A stretch of DNA of 64,000 bases, from assembly GCF_008124835.1 (NCBI RefSeq), contig NZ_VNHW01000006.1, forward strand, positions 124,001 through 188,000, read 5' to 3'. The notes beneath the pieces are model-generated. The model was not told the origin of the DNA and did not search any database. It saw only the letters and a list, made by a program, of their open reading frames with translations. This DNA comes from Blastococcus xanthinilyticus. GTDB lineage: Bacteria; Actinomycetota; Actinomycetes; Mycobacteriales; Geodermatophilaceae. A program made the translations under genes and the position numbers. Within the stretch, counting starts at the first letter, position 1. Every line of letters starts with the position of its first letter. Below are positions 60,701-64,000 of the stretch, in pieces.

Positions 60701-63190
60701 GGGCACCCGGGGGTACTCGAACTGGTCGACGACCTGCGGGGTCCGCGTGTCCATCGGGACGGTGGGATCGATCGTCACGATCGAGGCCACCGAGGGCGTC
60801 CCGTCGGCGTCGAAGACGAACAGCATGTAGGCACCGGGGGGCGCGTACGTGCCGTCCTGCGGGGCGGTGATGCTGACCTGTCCGGGACCGGTCTGCACGA
60901 ACTCGAGGTCCTGGAAGTTCTGGTCGTTGTTGAACCCGTGCGTCACCGACCCATTGCGCACCAGGGTCACGCGGGAGACGTCACCGGAGGTGGCGACGTC
61001 GAACGTCCCGGCGTAGCCGATGCTCTCCGGGGCCTGCAGGATCTCCGGGCGGGCCGCAGGGGCGTCGCCGTCGAAGAGGTAGGCCGGCGAGTAGTACTCG
61101 ACGTCGGTGTAGTTCCGCGGACCGGGGGTGCCGCCGCCACCGAGCATCACGCGCCCGTCGGGCAGCAGGAGCGCGGTGGAGTGGTAGAGCCGGGCGTGCT
61201 CGTGCGGCACGTCGACGGTGGTCCACTTCCCGGTCTCCGGGTCCCAGATCTCCGGGTTGGTCACGACGTCGTCGCGGCCGTTGTTCTCCCGGCCGCCGCC
61301 GGTGACCAGCACGTCCCCGTCGGGCAGGACGGTCGAGGTCGCCCAGTGGCGCTGGTACCGCATCGGCTCGGTGGGTGCCATCACCGGGTTCGCCGTTCCG
61401 TCGGCTCCGGTGATGTCGACGGTGAAGCCGGCGCGCGCGCCGTCGGGGCCGCCACCGTTGGCCCACCAGCCGCCACCGACCTGGAGGATCTTGCCGGGCC
61501 GGTACATGGTGGCCGTGGAGGTCGCGCCCACCGGGTTGCCGAGGCCGCCCTGGCTGGCGACGGCCGCCGGGAGCGTGCCGCGCAGCGTCAGGGTGCCCTC
61601 GCCGCTGGGGTCGAGCTCGAACATCTGCGTGCCGCTGATGTTGAACAGGTTGCCGTTGCCCGGCGCCACGAAGGCACGCGGGTACCACCAGCGGTTCTCG
61701 TCCTGGCCCGCGTGGTCCCCGCCGCCGTCGCCGTAGGCGACGGAGCTGGTCGCGCCGGTCAGCACCCGCCACCCGGCTCCCTCGTCGGCGGTGCGGATCT
61801 CGGGTGTGTGCACGCCCGGGCCGGCGACACCACGCACGCTGCCGCCCTGCACGACGATGTCGCCGTTGGGCATCGTGGTCCCGGTCGGGTACCACCGGGG
61901 GTAGTTCATCGGGGCCTCGGTCTGCAGGCCGTTGTTCGTTGAGTAGCTTGTGACGCCGACGGCGCCGTTCACCGGGTCGTTGAAGTCGCCGAGGCCGTCG
62001 TCACCGCCCACGGTCATCGTGGAATGGCGGTGCGGGTCCTGCACCTGCATCGCGCAGAACAGGTCGGTGTAGGTGGTGTTGGGGACGACTCCGTCGCGGA
62101 GGTTCGCCAGCGTGCGCGGCGTCGCGGGGTCCCACACGTCGATCTCGAACTGGCCGCCCTGCGCGACGCAGCTGTTGCCCGACCAGTCGTAGGGGTTGCC
62201 GTCGGTGCACCCGGTCGACACGCTGCCGAAGGACTGCACCCGCCCGTCGGAGGTCAGGGCGACGTTGATGGGCACCAGCGGCCAGGGCGTGACACCGCTC
62301 CAGGCGCCGACCTCCTCCTTGACCGGCGGCGAGCAGTCTGCGGCGACGACGCCGGCGGCGTAGGCCAGGCCCTGTCGCATCTGCGCCTGCATGACCGGCT
62401 CGGCGTACGCCGTCCCCTCGTGGCCCATCGCGGTGTACCAGGACCGGCCCTCGTCGATCTCCTGGCACCACGTGATCGGGTGCGAGGTGCCCTGGCGGCC
62501 GCCGCTGTCGTCGGTCACGTACGAGGCCTCGTCGGCCTCGAGCAGCGTGCGGACGTTCGGGGCCGGGTTGACCACCCAGTCGTACCACTCGTCGCTGCGG
62601 GTGAACTCCGCCGGCAGGCCCTGCGTGAGCGGGTGCCCCGGGTCCTTCACGACGACGCGACCGGGCCGCACGGCCGGGTTCTCCGGGTGCCCCTCCGAGA
62701 CGGCACCGACGAGGCGGGCGTAGAAGGGGTTCACGTCGTGCTCGCTCTGCCCCACCGACCAGCCGGCGTAGTGCAGGCCCATGTAGCCGCCGCCGCCGCG
62801 GATGAACGTCTCGAGGGCCGCGCGCTGGGCGTCGTCGAAAAGGATGCCGCCGGTCTGCGCGAAGACGACCGCGTCCTTGTCCGCGAGGTTCGCGTCGGTG
62901 AAGGTGCCGGCGTCGTCGGTCTCCTGGATCTCCACCGTCTGACCGGACGAGGCGCCGATCTCGGTGGCCAGCTGACGGACGGCCTCACGCGCCTGGACGT
63001 GGGAGGCGTGGAAATTGGGCTTGTAGAAGAGAACGATCTTGAGCACGCCGTCCACCGGCGCCGCGACGGCCTTGGCCGCCGATGCGATGCCGAGCACTCC
63101 GAACGCGAGGGCCAGTGACAGCAGGAGCGCGAACGATCGGCGGAGCGGCGCATGAGCGCGTCGGTGGACGGGTGGATGGCTCGACGTCAT
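57728..63190 (-). CDS. Secreted ThuA / galactose-oxidase-like copper radical oxidase with LamG and Ig modules
   Basis: A 1,820-residue exported protein; signal peptide to about residue 44. Order: ThuA-like domain (about 48-290, LKIVLFYKPNFHASHV, GGGGYMGLHYAGW); galactose/glyoxal-oxidase propeller and DUF1929-like domain (about 300-860); LamG (about 994-1210); Ig-like (1217-1307); second LamG (1313-1530); cadherin-like (1541-1634, LANDTDADGDALTATDVT); Ig-like repeats to the end. The copper-site set of galactose oxidase is present: Cys in DLFCAMQVQ (about 379), Tyr in RWYPTGT (about 434), Tyr-His in RLYHSTALLLPDGRV (about 670), and His in VTHGFNNDQNFQ (about 750). It should oxidise an alcohol or aldehyde to give H2O2. 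The LamG domains probably bind glycans. Confidence 0.88.
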   Translation of the reverse strand: MTSSHPPVHRRAHAPLRRSFALLLSLALAFGVLGIASAAKAVAAPVDGVLKIVLFYKPNFHASHVQAREAVRQLATEIGASSGQTVEIQETDDAGTFTDANLADKDAVVFAQTGGILFDDAQRAALETFIRGGGGYMGLHYAGWSVGQSEHDVNPFYARLVGAVSEGHPENPAVRPGRVVVKDPGHPLTQGLPAEFTRSDEWYDWVVNPAPNVRTLLEADEASYVTDDSGGRQGTSHPITWCQEIDEGRSWYTAMGHEGTAYAEPVMQAQMRQGLAYAAGVVAADCSPPVKEEVGAWSGVTPWPLVPINVALTSDGRVQSFGSVSTGCTDGNPYDWSGNSCVAQGGQFEIDVWDPATPRTLANLRDGVVPNTTYTDLFCAMQVQDPHRHSTMTVGGDDGLGDFNDPVNGAVGVTSYSTNNGLQTEAPMNYPRWYPTGTTMPNGDIVVQGGSVRGVAGPGVHTPEIRTADEGAGWRVLTGATSSVAYGDGGGDHAGQDENRWWYPRAFVAPGNGNLFNISGTQMFELDPSGEGTLTLRGTLPAAVASQGGLGNPVGATSTATMYRPGKILQVGGGWWANGGGPDGARAGFTVDITGADGTANPVMAPTEPMRYQRHWATSTVLPDGDVLVTGGGRENNGRDDVVTNPEIWDPETGKWTTVDVPHEHARLYHSTALLLPDGRVMLGGGGTPGPRNYTDVEYYSPAYLFDGDAPAARPEILQAPESIGYAGTFDVATSGDVSRVTLVRNGSVTHGFNNDQNFQDLEFVQTGPGQVSITAPQDGTYAPPGAYMLFVFDADGTPSVASIVTIDPTVPMDTRTPQVVDQFEYPRVPAEWRSATPPTVVDVAPGNGRMSPWGIVSPVQLVRATAPSNGGLGHVGYHLALGPAGTIERRISGLDVGREYRLSLRYARDSRAAAESGDATARVAIGSLDATITATAAGNPSQSGRAVTFGTYVGTFTASARSETLTLAGPGTGAGMVVDDLVIISADPGTGDVPVQYSFEEGAGTTAANTGGDASVGSATLTGGTAWSEEGVYGTAVDLPGGDRANAVDLPDDLLRGAADFSTSFWVRPDEPRTNWTGLFHIGNGTDGFFQIQTGTQADGPTGLAATFKAPGADLQERVHAGPATDLVLGQWNHVAFTRSGTTGTLYLNGAAIASRDDLTIDMADLGATADNWLGRNGYPDAALNGLMDEVRLYRSTLSATDVAALHAEGSALRTTTTVSVAPASPSPFGEPLTVSAEVQGADGQPAEGRAELWIDGARKGDAAVVTAGAVSFPEVALSPGDHQIEVRYLAAEGWRNSTASVTHTVERPPVGEGVPVHYTFDEGAGTQAGNSGTDPSIGPAVLSGDTTWTPDGRFGPAVSLPGGASGTPHFVDLPDNISAGMDTEFTVSLWIRPDALPNWVPHVQIGSSTDKFFLLQSSTQANGATGFAATFKKAGVPAQERLALGAGNDLPLNEWTHVVFTQRGSTGKIYFDGELQGTRTDFTIDIGDIGAGGTTANFIGNTSWGDPHLDGLVDDFRMYGYELTAEQVQELYQPPDSPNTAPVGVSDAYTTEEGMALTVPAPGVLANDTDADGDALTATDVTQPVNGTVTVGADGSFTYTPDAGFSGKDLFTYAVTDGSAKSEPVRVTLTVERAAPPAVTQTVATAETFTYGQPGTVVATVTPGTAEGVVAVREGTTVVGTATLSAGQATVTLPAKSLLPGSHLLSVRYVGDEAHAPSVTYLSVEVEKVTPTMTVGAPVKDGKNATVTVSLTASDDIPLTGEVDVTATGGTTVTGTLRDGSVVLTLPKRTKNSGTMTVVYRGSDLAASVRQTVSYKLG

Positions 63191-63684
63191 GGAGATCCCC
63201 TGGGCTCGATAGGAAGCCGGCAGTCCGGACCGGCCCCTCTATGGGCGGGCACGCTAGGGCGCGTCGCATACAGCGTCAAGAACTCTGTCCTCACACGTGA
63301 ATATCTACCGAAGGCCGTTCATGTACGTGGACGGTATCGTGCCCGGGCGGCCCCCAGGAAGGAGGTGCACGCCGACCAGGAAGCGGCAGGGACCAACGCT
63401 GCTGGGCAGGGCGCGGCATTGATCCTGAGCTGTGGCGTGGCCATGCTGGGCGCATCCGGCCGACGCCCCGACCAGGGCAAGCAGCGGTCGCTGAATGGCT
63501 GCGAGGCCGCTGTGGGCCGCGGTGACCTCCCGCGAGGCCGCAGAGACGGGTAGGCGTCGGCCGCCCTTCCGTCCGGGCGCGGGGGTCCGTTCGCCCGACG
63601 GCCGACCGCCGCCGGCCGAGGGGCGGCCGGACGAGGCTCCGGCCACGCTTCACCTCTGGTCGGCCCGGGAGCGCAGGCAGAGCG
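63191..63684. other. Non-coding region upstream of the oxidase gene
   Basis: About 494 bp without a gene that I can support; the open frames are short and overlap on both strands. It contains the promoter at 63251-63279 and, at 63315-63334, the imperfect palindrome CCGTTCATGTACGTGGACGG (16 of 20 symmetric), which weakly resembles the IclR-type site (12 of 18). The rest shows no feature. Confidence 0.5.
63251..63279 (-). promoter_or_regulatory. Sigma-70-like promoter of the oxidase gene
   Basis: On the minus strand TTGACG (complement at 63274-63279), a 17-bp spacer and TAGCGT (complement at 63251-63256). This would start transcription near 63244, some 54 nt before ATG 63190. Box quality and spacing are good for a housekeeping-type actinobacterial promoter. 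Confidence 0.6.
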
Positions 63685-63724
63685 AGCCGGCCATGCCGGT
63701 ACGACCCCCGTCACCGGCTCCACG
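63685..63724 (+). repeat. Degenerate copy of the tRNA-Gly 3' half, att-like
   Basis: These 40 bp match 35753-35792 (tRNA-Gly from the 3' side of the anticodon stem to past the CCA) at 35 of 40 positions, in the same orientation; GGCCATGCCGGT and CTCCACG are identical. The T-loop TTCGATC has become TACGACC, and there is no 5' half, so it is not a tRNA. It looks like the distal attachment site of an element once integrated at tRNA-Gly. Confidence 0.75.
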
Positions 63725-63741
63725 CGTTCCCGCGTCGCGGT

Positions 63742-63993
63742 GTGGAACCGGCACGTCCGCTGGAGTCGTCATCCGGTCGTGGACCTCGTACCCAGCCGGA
63801 TACCGACACGTCGCCGATCGTCACGATCGCGCACCGACGCCGGTCGACAGCCCGATCACGGGCCCCGGGCTGCGCCGTGCGACGCCTCCTCGCCCCGGCT
63901 GCGCTGATCCTGGTCCTGCTCGTCGGGCTGCACCGGTCCTTCCGGGAGAGCCGGGGAGCGCGGATGCCGCCGGAGGTGCGGTCGCCCCCGTGA
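63742..63993 (+). CDS. Possible small membrane protein at window end
   Basis: An 83-codon frame from GTG 63742. Only the last 40 codons look protein-like, with one hydrophobic segment (LLAPAALILVLLVGLHRSF) and a charged tail; a later GTG near 63877 may be the real start. No clear ribosome-binding site. GTGA at the stop could be the start of a following gene that leaves the window. Weak call. Confidence 0.3.
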   Translation: MEPARPLESSSGRGPRTQPDTDTSPIVTIAHRRRSTARSRAPGCAVRRLLAPAALILVLLVGLHRSFRESRGARMPPEVRSPP

Positions 63994-64000
63994 CGGCCGT

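Noticed and set aside
35791..63684. Searched the putative island for an integrase, transposase or phage gene
   Set aside because: None of the frames shows tyrosine- or serine-recombinase, transposase or phage structural motifs, so no mobile element is annotated and the island remains an inference.

Overview
The window is very GC-rich and densely coded, with many GTG starts and 4-base start/stop overlaps. Its housekeeping block has the gene order known from actinobacterial chromosomes (clpX/clpP2/clpP1/tig, valS/folC/DUF4233/ndk, the radical-SAM pair, rne/rplU/rpmA/obg/proB, proA next to a MoxR ATPase). I infer an actinobacterial chromosome, possibly Geodermatophilaceae-like; the genus is a guess from style, not from a search.

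Region 1 (1-29 kb) is mostly core genome. It holds a partial MoxR-type ATPase and proA, then a zinc-uptake operon (znuA, ABC ATPase, permease, zur) with a Zur-box-like dyad on the znuA start. Next come a PEP mutase-family gene, def, proB, obg, rpmA, rplU, RNase E/G, the DUF2344/radical-SAM pair, a small regulator plus membrane-protein pair, ndk, DUF4233 and folC. valS is inverted relative to folC. It is followed by DUF1697 and a DUF559/AbiEi-like gene, clpX, clpP2-clpP1 with ClgR-like sites upstream, and tig. tRNA-Pro(TGG) is followed by two tandem 37-bp imitations of its own 3' end.

Region 2 (29-35.7 kb) carries an amidase, a secreted tripeptidyl-aminopeptidase-like hydrolase, two tiny overlapping genes, a DUF2306 protein and a NarL-type two-component system.

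Region 3 (35.7-63.7 kb) is accessory in character. It starts at tRNA-Gly(TCC). Close to the window end, at 63685-63724, lies a degenerate 40-bp copy (35/40 identical) of the 3' half of that tRNA, as expected for the two ends of an old tRNA-integrated island, although no integrase is visible. Inside are a DedA/glycosyltransferase/DUF998/DedA operon, a second two-component system with a nested dyad upstream, an unidentified membrane protein, an SRPBCC-ArsR-SRPBCC operon with two matching operators, fused remnants of an NTF2-like and an MFS gene, a CopC-CopD fusion, and an aldehyde dehydrogenase. A complete route for unsaturated uronates follows: KduI, KduD, KDG kinase and KDPG aldolase with a ribose-type ABC importer. 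A divergent IclR regulator and two similar 18-bp sites suggest one regulon that includes the aldehyde dehydrogenase. The region ends with a 1,820-residue secreted protein that joins a ThuA-like domain to a galactose-oxidase-like copper-radical propeller, two LamG domains and Ig-like modules.

Together region 3 looks like a carbohydrate and cell-surface niche island. Extracellular polysaccharide modification is inferred from the secreted oxidase, and catabolism of uronic-acid breakdown products is well supported by the kdu genes.
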